In this document: positions 8,010 to 15,450 of the stretch, in pieces
Layout: every line of letters begins with the position of its first letter
Position numbering within the stretch: the first letter of the stretch is position 1
Assembly (NCBI RefSeq): GCF_005795905.1
Contig: NZ_VAWE01000001.1
Span: 6,561,001 to 6,625,000 of the forward strand
Source: Streptomyces marianii
GTDB lineage: Bacteria > Actinomycetota > Actinomycetes > Streptomycetales > Streptomycetaceae
DNA length: 64,000 bases
Reading direction: 5' to 3'
Translations under genes and position numbers: made by a program
Notes under the pieces: model-generated
Told to the model about the DNA's origin: nothing
The model's database searches: none
The model's input: only the letters and a program-made list of their open reading frames with translations

Positions 8010-9446
8010 ATGCGCCGAGCAAAGATCGTCTGCACACTTGGGCCCTCCACCGACTCGTACGAGCAGATCAAGGCACTCGTGGACGCCGGAATGGACGTCG
8101 CCCGCCTCAACCTCAGCCACGGCACCTACGTCGATCACGAGGAGCGGTACCGCCACGTCCGCAAGGCATCCGACGAAACCGGCCGCAGCGTCGGCATCCT
8201 CGCCGACCTTCAAGGCCCGAAGATCCGCCTCGGACGTTTCCGCGAAGGCCCCGTACTCCTTGAACGCGGCGACGAATTCACCATCACCGTCGAACCCGTC
8301 GAGGGTGACCGCGACATCTGCGGCACCACCTACGCCGGCCTCGCCTCCGACGTCACCCCCGGAGAGCGCATCCTCGTCGACGACGGCCGCGTCTCGCTCG
8401 AAGTCACCGCGGTCGACGGTCCCCGCGTCCGCACCACCGTCGTCGAAGGCGGCGTGATCTCCGACCACAAGGGCCTCAACCTCCCCGGAGTCGCCGTCTC
8501 CGTCCCCGCCCTCTCCGACAAGGACGTCGACGACCTCCGCTGGGCCATCAGAACCGGCGCCGACGTCATCGCCCTCTCCTTCGTCCGCAGCGGACGCGAC
8601 ATCGAGGACGTCCACCGCGTCATGGACGAGGAAGGCCGCCGCCTTCCCGTTATCGCGAAGATCGAGAAGCCCCAGGCCGTCGACACCATCGACGACATCG
8701 TCGCCGCCTTCGACGGCATCATGGTCGCCCGCGGAGACCTCGGCGTCGAAATGCCCCTGGAACAGGTGCCCCTCGTCCAGAAACGCGCGATCAAACTCGC
8801 CCGGCGCAACGCCAAACCCGTCATCGTCGCCACCCAGATGCTCGACTCGATGATCGACAACTCCCGGCCCACCCGCGCCGAGGCCTCCGACGTCGCCAAC
8901 GCCGTCATCGACGGCACCGACGCCGTCATGCTCTCCGGCGAGACCAGCGTCGGCAAACACCCCGTCGAAACCGTCCGCACGATGAGCCGCATCGTCGAAG
9001 CCGCCGAGCAGGAGATCCTCGCCAAGGGCCTCCCCCCGCTCACCGAACGCAACAAGCCCCGCACCCAGGGCGGTTCCGTCGCCCGCGCCGCCGCCGAGAT
9101 CGGCGACTTCCTCGGCGCCAAGTTCCTCGTCGCCTTCACCCAGTCCGGCGACACCGTCCGGCGCCTCTCCCGCTACCGCTCGCCCATCCCCCTCCTCGCC
9201 TTCACCCCCGACCCGGCCACCCGCTCCCAGCTCAATCTCACCTGGGGCGTCGAGACCTTCCTCGGACCCCGCGTCGACTCCACCGACGCCATGGTCGGCC
9301 AGGTCGACGAGGAACTCCTCCGCATCGGCCGCTGCGAGCGCGGCGACACCGTCGTCATGACCGCCGGATCCCCGCCCGGCGTCGCCGGCTCCACCAACCT
9401 CGTGCGCGTCCACCACATCGGCGAGGCCGACACCCCACGCCCCTGA
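8010..9446 (+). CDS. pyk: Pyruvate kinase
   Basis: The protein has 478 residues, full length for the family. It starts RRAKIVCTLGPS, and has NLSHG, the ADLQGPKIR loop, the B-domain insert, the signature-region IAKIEKPQAVDTID and ARGDLGVEMP in the barrel, and an allosteric C-terminal domain with SGDTVRRLSRYR. It transfers phosphate from phosphoenolpyruvate to ADP in the last step of glycolysis. It lacks a ribosome site and is probably leaderless. A short hairpin immediately follows the stop. Streptomycetes often have two pyruvate kinases; which paralogue this is cannot be told here. Confidence 0.97.
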   Translation: MRRAKIVCTLGPSTDSYEQIKALVDAGMDVARLNLSHGTYVDHEERYRHVRKASDETGRSVGILADLQGPKIRLGRFREGPVLLERGDEFTITVEPVEGDRDICGTTYAGLASDVTPGERILVDDGRVSLEVTAVDGPRVRTTVVEGGVISDHKGLNLPGVAVSVPALSDKDVDDLRWAIRTGADVIALSFVRSGRDIEDVHRVMDEEGRRLPVIAKIEKPQAVDTIDDIVAAFDGIMVARGDLGVEMPLEQVPLVQKRAIKLARRNAKPVIVATQMLDSMIDNSRPTRAEASDVANAVIDGTDAVMLSGETSVGKHPVETVRTMSRIVEAAEQEILAKGLPPLTERNKPRTQGGSVARAAAEIGDFLGAKFLVAFTQSGDTVRRLSRYRSPIPLLAFTPDPATRSQLNLTWGVETFLGPRVDSTDAMVGQVDEELLRIGRCERGDTVVMTAGSPPGVAGSTNLVRVHHIGEADTPRP

Positions 9447-9463
9447 CCCCGGCCGCGCCGGGG
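9447..9463 (+). terminator. Hairpin after pyk
   Basis: CCCCGGC-CGC-GCCGGGG is a 7-bp stem with a 3-base loop starting one base after the stop codon. Confidence 0.5.
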
Positions 9464-9562
9464 CGACGGCGTGTTTGTGCGGAGAGGTCCTGGGCAGTCG
9501 GCCCCACAAGAGGCCCCGACACAAAGGGCCCCCGCCGACAACGGATGCATGCGGAGGTCCGG

Positions 9563-10147
9563 ATGTCCACAGGAACACTCATCGCCGTCATCGTCTTGAT
9601 CGTCGTCGTCCTGCTCCTGATCGCGGTGGGCGCATGGCTGACCATCCGCCGGCGCCACCTCCGGGAACGCTTCGGCTCCGAGTACGACCGCACCGTCGAG
9701 TCCGGAGACAGCAGGCGCGCCGCCGAGCGCGAACTGCGCTCCAGGGAGCAACGGCACCGCGACCTCGACATCCGGGAACTGCCCCCGGAGGCCAGGGACC
9801 GCTACTCGGCGGAATGGACCGGAGTCCAGGAACGCTTCGTCGACGACCCCTCCCGCTGCGTCGACGACGCCGACCGGCTCGTCACCCGGCTCATGAGCGA
9901 CCGCGGCTACCCCACGGAAGGCTACGAGCAGCAACTCAGGGACCTCTCCGTCGAACACGGAGGCACCCTGGAGCACTACCGGGCCGCCCACGACGTCGGC
10001 CTGCGCAACAGGGAAGGCCGGGCGACCACCGAGGAACTGCGCGGAGCCATGGTGCACTACCGCGCCCTCTTCCAGGAGCTGCTCGGCGACTCCCACACGA
10101 GCCCGGATCCGACCGTCGACACCCGACGACGTCACGACGCCGCCTGA
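9563..10147 (+). CDS. Membrane-anchored protein of unknown function
   Basis: The protein has 194 residues. An N-terminal transmembrane helix (about 5-27, very Val/Ile/Leu rich) is followed by RRR and a charged cytosolic or extracellular domain. The stretch ARDRYSAEWTGVQERFVDDP to MSDRGY is shared with the C-terminus of the next gene, so the two are paralogous in that domain. I chose the ATG at 9563 because GGAGG ends 7 bases before it; an in-frame ATG at 9545 has no such site. The next gene starts 26 bases downstream, probably the same operon. Function unknown. Confidence 0.75.
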   Translation: MSTGTLIAVIVLIVVVLLLIAVGAWLTIRRRHLRERFGSEYDRTVESGDSRRAAERELRSREQRHRDLDIRELPPEARDRYSAEWTGVQERFVDDPSRCVDDADRLVTRLMSDRGYPTEGYEQQLRDLSVEHGGTLEHYRAAHDVGLRNREGRATTEELRGAMVHYRALFQELLGDSHTSPDPTVDTRRRHDAA

Positions 10148-10173
10148 CACCGCGACGCACGAGGTGAGTTGAC

Positions 10174-10950
10174 ATGCGAGACCCCAAGAGCAGGCAGGAC
10201 ACGACCAGGAGCGGTCTCACGACCGACGACCTGGCACACCCCCGGACGACCGGGAAGCCCCCCGAGGACAACGGCGTCGGCGAACGCCCCCCTCCCACCT
10301 TCCCCGGTGAGGCGACGGACCTGCCGGGGAACAGCACCGGGGCCCCCGCGGAACGCCGCGACCGCCCCGCCGGGCCGCGCGGCGCCGAACAGACGACCCG
10401 CCGCGCCTCCACGACGGAACCCATGACCGAACGGGAACCCGCGGCGGACCGGGAACCCGCAGCGGAACGGGAGACCACGGCGGACCGGGGACCGGTGGCG
10501 GAACGGGAGACCACGGCGGAACCGGAACCCGGGGCGGACCGGGGACCCGCGGCGGACCGGGGACCGGTGGCGGAACGGGAGACCACGGCGGAACCGGAAC
10601 CCGGGGCGGACCGGGAACCCGGGGCTGAGCCGGAGTCCGAGGCCCCCGCGGCGACGGAGGGGCGACCGGGGCCCGACCGAGGCACTCCCCTGATCGCGGT
10701 CGAGGACGCCGAGAGCTACCGGGACCGCTGGCAGCAGATACAGGCGAACTTCATCGACGACCCCCGGGACTCCGTCCGCGCCGCCGACTCCCTCGTCGCC
10801 GACGTGATCCAGACCCTCGCGGCGACCTTCGCCGACCACAAGCAGGACCTCGAGTCCCGGTGGAGCAGGGGCGAGGAGACGGAGACGGAGGACCTGCGCG
10901 TCGCACTGCAGCACTACCGGATCTTCTTCAACCAGCTCCTCGACGCCTGA
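10174..10950 (+). CDS. Low-complexity acidic protein with a C-terminal domain shared with its neighbour
   Basis: The protein has 258 residues. Roughly 85-150 are an irregular repeat built from ERETTAEPEPG and ADRGP units, rich in Glu, Pro, Ala and Arg and probably disordered. The last 85 residues (SYRDRWQQIQANFIDDPRDS onward) match the soluble domain of the gene at 9563, including the xRWxxIQxxFxDDP and LRxALxHYRxxFxxLL patterns. No signal peptide or membrane helix is present, so it may be a soluble partner. The ATG follows GAGGTGAGTTGAC. Its 3' end overlaps the convergent frame below by 37 bases, probably because that frame is shifted. Function unknown. Confidence 0.75.
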   Translation: MRDPKSRQDTTRSGLTTDDLAHPRTTGKPPEDNGVGERPPPTFPGEATDLPGNSTGAPAERRDRPAGPRGAEQTTRRASTTEPMTEREPAADREPAAERETTADRGPVAERETTAEPEPGADRGPAADRGPVAERETTAEPEPGADREPGAEPESEAPAATEGRPGPDRGTPLIAVEDAESYRDRWQQIQANFIDDPRDSVRAADSLVADVIQTLAATFADHKQDLESRWSRGEETETEDLRVALQHYRIFFNQLLDA

Positions 10951-11780
10951 CGCCACGGCCGCCACCGACGCACCCGCATATCGGGCCCGCTCAGTACTTG
11001 GGCCCGATACGCGCGTCCATGAGGGCGACGGAGGTGCGCCGGGCGACGGGATATGTTGTACGGCCTGCCGTACCGGGTGCATTCCTTCCACTCGACCCCG
11101 AGCCGGTCGAGCGTGTCCGTGTAGAGCCGGCGGATGTCGTCGGAGACGTTCGTGAACCAGTAGCGGGGATACTCGTAGCGCTTGGGCACTCCGCCGACGA
11201 GTCGGGTCGTCCAGTTGATGTTGCGGCACCCGTCGGAGTGAATCAGTCCGCGGACGAACTCCCACGGATGGGCGTCCACGATCTCCCGCTGCCACGACTG
11301 CAGGACGATCCGGCGTTCGTGCTTCCTGCCGGGCCCGTGTTGGGGGAAGAGGCACGACAGATGGTTCGAGTACACCTTGACGTTGCGACAGCCCTGCCTG
11401 CGCACCCGGCAGACGGAGTTGTCCGGGAAGACCGCCCGCATGGCGGTCTCGCACTCGTCCATCACGCCCTGCCACTGCTCCGCACACGTGATCATGAGGC
11501 TGGGCACACGGTGCCCCGAGTAGCGGATGATGTGCCCGTCGCCCAGGTACTGTCCGAGCAGATAGGCGTAGGCGGCTCCGTCGATCTCCCGGCCGTCGCA
11601 TCTCGGGCACTGAGGTGCGTGCCTCCCGGGGCATTCGCCACGCTCCGCCCGGTCCCGGTGCCGCCAGTACGCCACGGTGCCGGCGGGCACGCCCAGCAGA
11701 CGGCCCACGTCGGCGTTGCGGGCGCCGCCGCTCAGCAGGGCCAGCGCCTTCAGACGTACGTCCGTGCCATGGAGCTTCAT
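10914..11780 (-). CDS. HTH protein with LAGLIDADG-like repeats; C-terminus probably frameshifted
   Basis: The open frame encodes 288 residues. Residues 1-40 form a helix-turn-helix (KALALLSGGARNADVGRLL then VPAGTVAYWRH). CPRCDG is a small zinc-like knuckle. Two LAGLIDADG-like segments follow, AYLLGQYLGDGHI and FVRGLIHSDGC. Such proteins are chromosomal relatives of homing endonucleases, perhaps acting as regulators. At 11048-11050 a run of three C (on the coding strand) seems to have one too many. Removing one base gives NISVARRTSVALMDARIGPK-Y and a TGA at 10991-10993, which removes the overlap with the convergent gene. The intact protein would be 262 residues. The tRNA-Leu and its terminator lie just upstream. 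Confidence 0.75.
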   Translation of the reverse strand: MKLHGTDVRLKALALLSGGARNADVGRLLGVPAGTVAYWRHRDRAERGECPGRHAPQCPRCDGREIDGAAYAYLLGQYLGDGHIIRYSGHRVPSLMITCAEQWQGVMDECETAMRAVFPDNSVCRVRRQGCRNVKVYSNHLSCLFPQHGPGRKHERRIVLQSWQREIVDAHPWEFVRGLIHSDGCRNINWTTRLVGGVPKRYEYPRYWFTNVSDDIRRLYTDTLDRLGVEWKECTRYGRPYNISRRPAHLRRPHGRAYRAQVLSGPDMRVRRWRPWRQASRSWLKKIR

Positions 11781-11821
11781 ATGACTACATTGCGCGATGG
11801 CTCGTCGCAGCGGGTGACAAG

Positions 11822-11855
11822 AAGCGGATGTTCACGAGAACGTGAACATCCGCTT
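11822..11855 (-). terminator. Strong hairpin terminator of tRNA-Leu
   Basis: A perfect 15-bp stem (11822-11836 with 11841-11855) has an AGAA loop. On the minus strand it begins 5 bases after the tRNA 3' end. It separates the tRNA from the HTH gene that follows on the same strand. Confidence 0.85.
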
Positions 11856-11859
11856 GCTG

Positions 11860-11943
11860 TGCCGGGTGCGGGACTCGAACCCGCACGCCCTTTCGGGCAG
11901 ATGTGTTTGAGACATCCGCGTATGCCACTTCCGCCAACCCGGC
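11860..11943 (-). tRNA. tRNA-Leu, anticodon CAA
   Basis: The minus strand folds as a class II tRNA. The acceptor is GCCGGGT with ACCCGGC, and the discriminator is A. The anticodon arm is GATGT-CTCAAAC-ACATC, giving anticodon CAA. A long variable arm (CTGCCCGAAAGGGCGT) precedes the T-arm with GTTCGAGTC. The 3' CCA is not encoded. It reads UUG codons, which are rare in this genome. Confidence 0.96.
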
Positions 11944-12036
11944 GAGGCCGCTGGTGGGAGTGTACCGGGTGAAGGTCGAGGGCTTCAGCTAGGTAGGCTT
12001 TCCAGTGCAGCACCGGCCCCGCAACGAGGAGCTCCC

Positions 12037-12702
12037 GTGACCGCCCCCGAGTCGCCCCAGCCCGTCGCCGACGACGGCGATGCGTCGCACGTCCCGCCGC
12101 TGACGACCCGTGTCGTCATCGCAGAGGACGAGGCCCTCATCCGCCTCGACCTGAGAGAGATGCTCGAGGAAGAGGGCTACACGGTCGTCGGGGAGGCCGG
12201 GGACGGGCAGCGAGCCGTCGAGCTCGCCCGGGAGCAGCGGCCGGACCTGGTGATTCTGGACGTGAAGATGCCGGTGCTCGACGGGATTTCCGCCGCCGAG
12301 AGGATCGCGGAGGAGTCGATCGCACCGGTCCTGATGCTGACGGCCTTCTCCCAGCGCGATCTCGTCGAGCGCGCGCGGGACGCCGGGGCGATGGCGTATC
12401 TGGTGAAGCCGTTCAGCAAGAGCGACGTGGTGCCGGCCATCGAGATGGCGGTGTCGCGGTTCGCGGAGCTGCGGGCGCTGGAGAAGGAGGTCGCGGATCT
12501 CGCCCAGCGGCTGGAGACGCGGAAGCTGGTGGACCGTGCGAAGAGCATTCTGCAGACGCAGTACGGGCTGACCGAGCCGGCCGCGTTCCGGTGGATCCAG
12601 AAGACGTCGATGGACCGGCGGCTGTCGATGCAGCAGGTCGCGGAGGCGGTCATCGAGGATGCCGAGGAGAAGAAGGCGGCCAGGGGGCGGTCGGAGCAGT
12701 AG
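12037..12702 (+). CDS. pdtaR: ANTAR-domain response regulator (PdtaR type)
   Basis: The protein has 221 residues. The receiver domain (about 25-140) has acidic DE at 31-32, the phospho-acceptor Asp75 in LVILDVKMP, and Lys124 in YLVKPF. The C-terminal ANTAR domain (about 150-205) has a helical linker and the AFRWIQKTSMDRRLSMQQVA core. ANTAR regulators bind paired hairpins in mRNA leaders and cause antitermination. No histidine kinase is adjacent. The GTG start follows GAGGAG by 6 bases. A TAGGCT -10-like box is 37 bases upstream. The gene lies directly before the liv operon, whose leader contains two adjacent hairpins. Confidence 0.9.
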   Translation: MTAPESPQPVADDGDASHVPPLTTRVVIAEDEALIRLDLREMLEEEGYTVVGEAGDGQRAVELAREQRPDLVILDVKMPVLDGISAAERIAEESIAPVLMLTAFSQRDLVERARDAGAMAYLVKPFSKSDVVPAIEMAVSRFAELRALEKEVADLAQRLETRKLVDRAKSILQTQYGLTEPAAFRWIQKTSMDRRLSMQQVAEAVIEDAEEKKAARGRSEQ

Positions 12703-12717
12703 CGGCGCACCACCGGG

Positions 12718-12752
12718 CAGGGCCCTCGGTCACAGGGTGATCGAGGGCCCTG
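12718..12752 (+). terminator. Hairpin terminator after the ANTAR regulator
   Basis: An 11-bp stem (12718-12728 with 12742-12752) has a 13-base loop. The remaining gap to 13230 holds the liv leader and no gene I can support. Confidence 0.75.
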
Positions 12753-13144
12753 TGATGTCGAGGGGGAAGTTGTGAAGGCCGATTCGCATTCGCCGGTGTG
12801 GCGGGCCGCTGCACACTAGGGTGACGTGACCTGCCCGCGGGGACTGACCGGTGAGACGGGCGGTGTTGCGGGAAGGTGCGCATCAGCCGGCGGGGGATGG
12901 TGATCCGGCCAGTTCGAGAACCCGCCGCCGACGGAGGATCCCCTGGTCAGAGCGCATTCGGGGAGCTGGGCGATACGGTGACGAAGATCCCGTACGGGCA
13001 TGTCGGGGCGTTCTGGATCATGGCTGATACGTCCGGTCGCCGGTAAGGAGTGTTCTGTTTCCGGCGCATGACTCAGGTCACAGGGCGATCACACATCGTT
13101 CTGTCACCTATCCGTGCGCCCGAACGCGCGATTACATTCCCCGC

Positions 13145-13196
13145 ACACCGCACCGTTTGGCGGTGTCCTGCGAGGAAAGGCCAACTTCCTCCGCAG
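13145..13196 (+). promoter_or_regulatory. Two adjacent hairpins in the livK leader
   Basis: Hairpin 1 pairs 13145-13151 with 13160-13166 (7 bp, 8-base loop). Hairpin 2 pairs 13168-13177 with 13186-13196 (10 bp with one bulged C, 8-base loop). They lie 35-85 bases before the livK start. Paired hairpins are the general form of ANTAR targets, but the A1/G4 loop signature is not evident, so this is only a structural observation. Confidence 0.35.
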
Positions 13197-13230
13197 ACAA
13201 GATCGTTCGGGCGGCTCCAAGGGGTTCGTA

Positions 13231-14388
13231 GTGCTGAACAAGAACATCGTCAAGCTGGGCATACCGCTGGCAGTGGGCGCGCTCGCGCTCACCGGATGCG
13301 CCAACGATTCCGGCAGCAGCGGCGACACCGTCAAGATCGCCTTCCAGGGTCCGCTCTCCGGTGACAACGTCGCGCTCGGTCAGAACATGGAGCGTGGCAT
13401 CCAGCTGGCCATCGAGCAGGCCAACGCCAAGGGCGACCTCGGCGTCAAGCTCGAGTACTTCCCGGTCGACGACCAGGGTCTGCCGGAGAAGGCCACGGCC
13501 GCTGCGCAGAAGGCGATCGACGACACGGACGTTGTCGCGCTGGTGGGTCCGGCGTTCTCCGGCGCCACCAACTCGGCGGCTCCGCTGCTCGGTGACGCGG
13601 GCCTGACGGCCATCTCCCCGTCGGCCACCAACCCGGGCCTGACCGAGCAGGGCTTCAAGACCTTCCTGCGCGGTGTGCCCAACGACAACGCGCAGGGCGC
13701 CGGTATGGCGGACTACTACGCGAAGAAGCTGAAGGCCAAGAAGGTCTACCTGCTCGACGACAAGTCGGACTACGGCGTGGGCCTGGCGCAGGTCGCCAAC
13801 GACAAGCTCACGGCTGCCGGTGTCGAGGTCGTCAAGAAGTCGGTTCCGGCGAAGACCCCGGACTACAGCGCCACGGCGAAGGACGTCGTCAACTCCAAGG
13901 CCGACGCGCTGATCTACGCGGGCTACTACCAGGACGCGGCGCCGTTCGCGAAGAAGCTGGCGGAGGCCGGTTACAAGGGTGCCGCGATCTCCGGCGACGG
14001 CACGAACGACATGAAGTTCGTCGAGCTGGCGGGTGACGCGTCGGAGAACTGGTTCCTCACCTGCCCGTGCACCGACGCCACGGTGGAGGCGAGCACCAAG
14101 CAGTTCACCGAGGACTACAAGAAGAAGTTCAACGTCGCCCCGGGCACCTACTCGGCGGAGGCGTACGACCTCACCAACTACGTCATCCAGGAAGTCAAGC
14201 GCCTGGGCGACAAGGCGGACCGTGCGAGCATCTACGACGCGCTGGCGAAGGGTTCCTACAAGGGCCTGACGAAGGAGTTCTCCTTCGACGGCAAGGGTGA
14301 GCTGAAGATCTCGAACATCTACCTGTACCAGGTCAAGGGCGGCAAGATCGCCTACCAGGGGTCCATCCAGGAGCTGGCCGGTAGCTGA
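13231..14388 (+). CDS. livK: Branched-chain amino acid ABC transporter, substrate-binding lipoprotein
   Basis: The protein has 385 residues. A lipoprotein signal ends in LTGC with the lipidated Cys23, followed by a Ser/Gly linker. The rest is a type I periplasmic-binding fold (VKIAFQGPLSGDNVALGQNM, then the GPAFSGATNSAAP ligand loop). It captures leucine, isoleucine or valine at the cell surface. I chose GTG 13231 because it has AAGGGG upstream and gives a clean signal peptide; the longer frame from 13114 would bury it. It is first in livK-H-M-G-F. A strong hairpin follows it, which can keep this subunit in excess over the permease. Confidence 0.93.
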   Translation: MLNKNIVKLGIPLAVGALALTGCANDSGSSGDTVKIAFQGPLSGDNVALGQNMERGIQLAIEQANAKGDLGVKLEYFPVDDQGLPEKATAAAQKAIDDTDVVALVGPAFSGATNSAAPLLGDAGLTAISPSATNPGLTEQGFKTFLRGVPNDNAQGAGMADYYAKKLKAKKVYLLDDKSDYGVGLAQVANDKLTAAGVEVVKKSVPAKTPDYSATAKDVVNSKADALIYAGYYQDAAPFAKKLAEAGYKGAAISGDGTNDMKFVELAGDASENWFLTCPCTDATVEASTKQFTEDYKKKFNVAPGTYSAEAYDLTNYVIQEVKRLGDKADRASIYDALAKGSYKGLTKEFSFDGKGELKISNIYLYQVKGGKIAYQGSIQELAGS

Positions 14389-14395
14389 TTTCGGC

Positions 14396-14435
14396 CGCCG
14401 GGCCGCGTCCAGTCCCGCCAGGACGCGGCCCGGCG
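14396..14435 (+). terminator. Intra-operon hairpin between livK and livH
   Basis: A perfect 15-bp GC stem (14396-14410 with 14421-14435) has a 10-base loop and begins 8 bases after the livK stop. Partial termination or mRNA 3'-end protection would raise the ratio of binding protein to permease. Confidence 0.75.
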
Positions 14436-14526
14436 TCGTCCCTGCACACGTGGCGCGGGTCCCACAGTCGTGTGCCGATCGCACCGCAGACCCCGCCCGC
14501 TCAGCTCCCACAAGGAAGTACGTTTG

Positions 14527-15450
14527 ATGTCCCTTGTTGAATTCTGGGACTATCTGGTCCTAGGGGTGGTGCTCGGCTCCATCTACGCCGTCATCGCCAT
14601 CGGTTACACACTCGTCTACGGTGTCCTCCAACTGATCAACTTCGCGCACAGCGAGGTGTTCATGCTGGGTGCCTACGGCGGTCTCATCGCCCTGACCGTG
14701 GTCGCGCCGGGGAACGCTCCCTCGGGTCTCGCATCGGTCGGATACGTGGTACTCGGTCTCGCGGCCGGCGCCGCCTTCGGTGCTCTCACCGCGTACGGCC
14801 TGGAGAAAGTGGCCTATCGGCCGCTGCGCCGCAGAGGCTCTCCACGGCTCATCTTCCTGATCACCGCGATCGGTGCGTCGTTCTTCCTGTACAACCTCGC
14901 GGGCAAGCTCTTCGGCCGTGACCCGCTGCCGATGCCGGAGGCCTACGAGAACAAGAAGGTTCTCACGGTATTCGGCGCCGATCTCAACGTGACGCAGTTG
15001 CTGCTGCTCGCATCCGCCGTGGTCATGATGGTCGGCCTCGACATGGTGGTGAACCGCACCAAGCTCGGATCCGGTATCCGGGCGGTGTCCCAGGACGCCG
15101 AGGTCGCCGGCCTGATGGGTGTGGACATCGACAAGGTCGTCTCGCGCACCTTCGTCATCGGTGGTCTGCTCGGTGGCGCCGCGGGATTCCTGTACGGCAC
15201 GTTCACGCAGGTCAAATTCGACATGGGCTTCATCCCCGGCATCACCGCGTTCGCCGCGGCGGTCGTCGGCGGCATCGGCAACATCCGCGGTGCCATGCTC
15301 GGCGGACTGATGCTGGGCATCGTGGAGACGCTGACGGTGCCGGCCTTCGGAGGCGAGTGGCGCCACGTCGGCGCGTTCGTCGTACTGATCGCCGTGCTGA
15401 TGTTCCGTCCGACCGGCATTCTCGGTGAGCGTGTGGGGAGGACGGCATGA
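14527..15450 (+). CDS. livH: Branched-chain amino acid ABC permease, LivH type
   Basis: The protein has 307 residues with eight or so hydrophobic segments. Its GSIYAVIAIGYTLVYGVLQL start and INFAHSEVFMLGAYG are the LivH signature, and the EAA-type cytoplasmic loop is near SQDAEVAGLMGVDIDKV. It forms the membrane channel with LivM. The ATG follows AAGGAAG by 9 bases. The stop overlaps the livM start by ATGA. Confidence 0.94.
   Translation: MSLVEFWDYLVLGVVLGSIYAVIAIGYTLVYGVLQLINFAHSEVFMLGAYGGLIALTVVAPGNAPSGLASVGYVVLGLAAGAAFGALTAYGLEKVAYRPLRRRGSPRLIFLITAIGASFFLYNLAGKLFGRDPLPMPEAYENKKVLTVFGADLNVTQLLLLASAVVMMVGLDMVVNRTKLGSGIRAVSQDAEVAGLMGVDIDKVVSRTFVIGGLLGGAAGFLYGTFTQVKFDMGFIPGITAFAAAVVGGIGNIRGAMLGGLMLGIVETLTVPAFGGEWRHVGAFVVLIAVLMFRPTGILGERVGRTA

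Noticed and set aside
10914..11780. Mobile homing endonuclease or intein
   Set aside because: It is a free-standing gene with its own HTH domain, does not interrupt a host gene or the tRNA, and shows no direct repeats around it.
13060..13120. CRP-like TGAC-N4-GTCA site upstream of livK
   Set aside because: One half-site deviates from the GTG-N6-GTCAC form and no second feature supports it, so I leave it out of the annotation.
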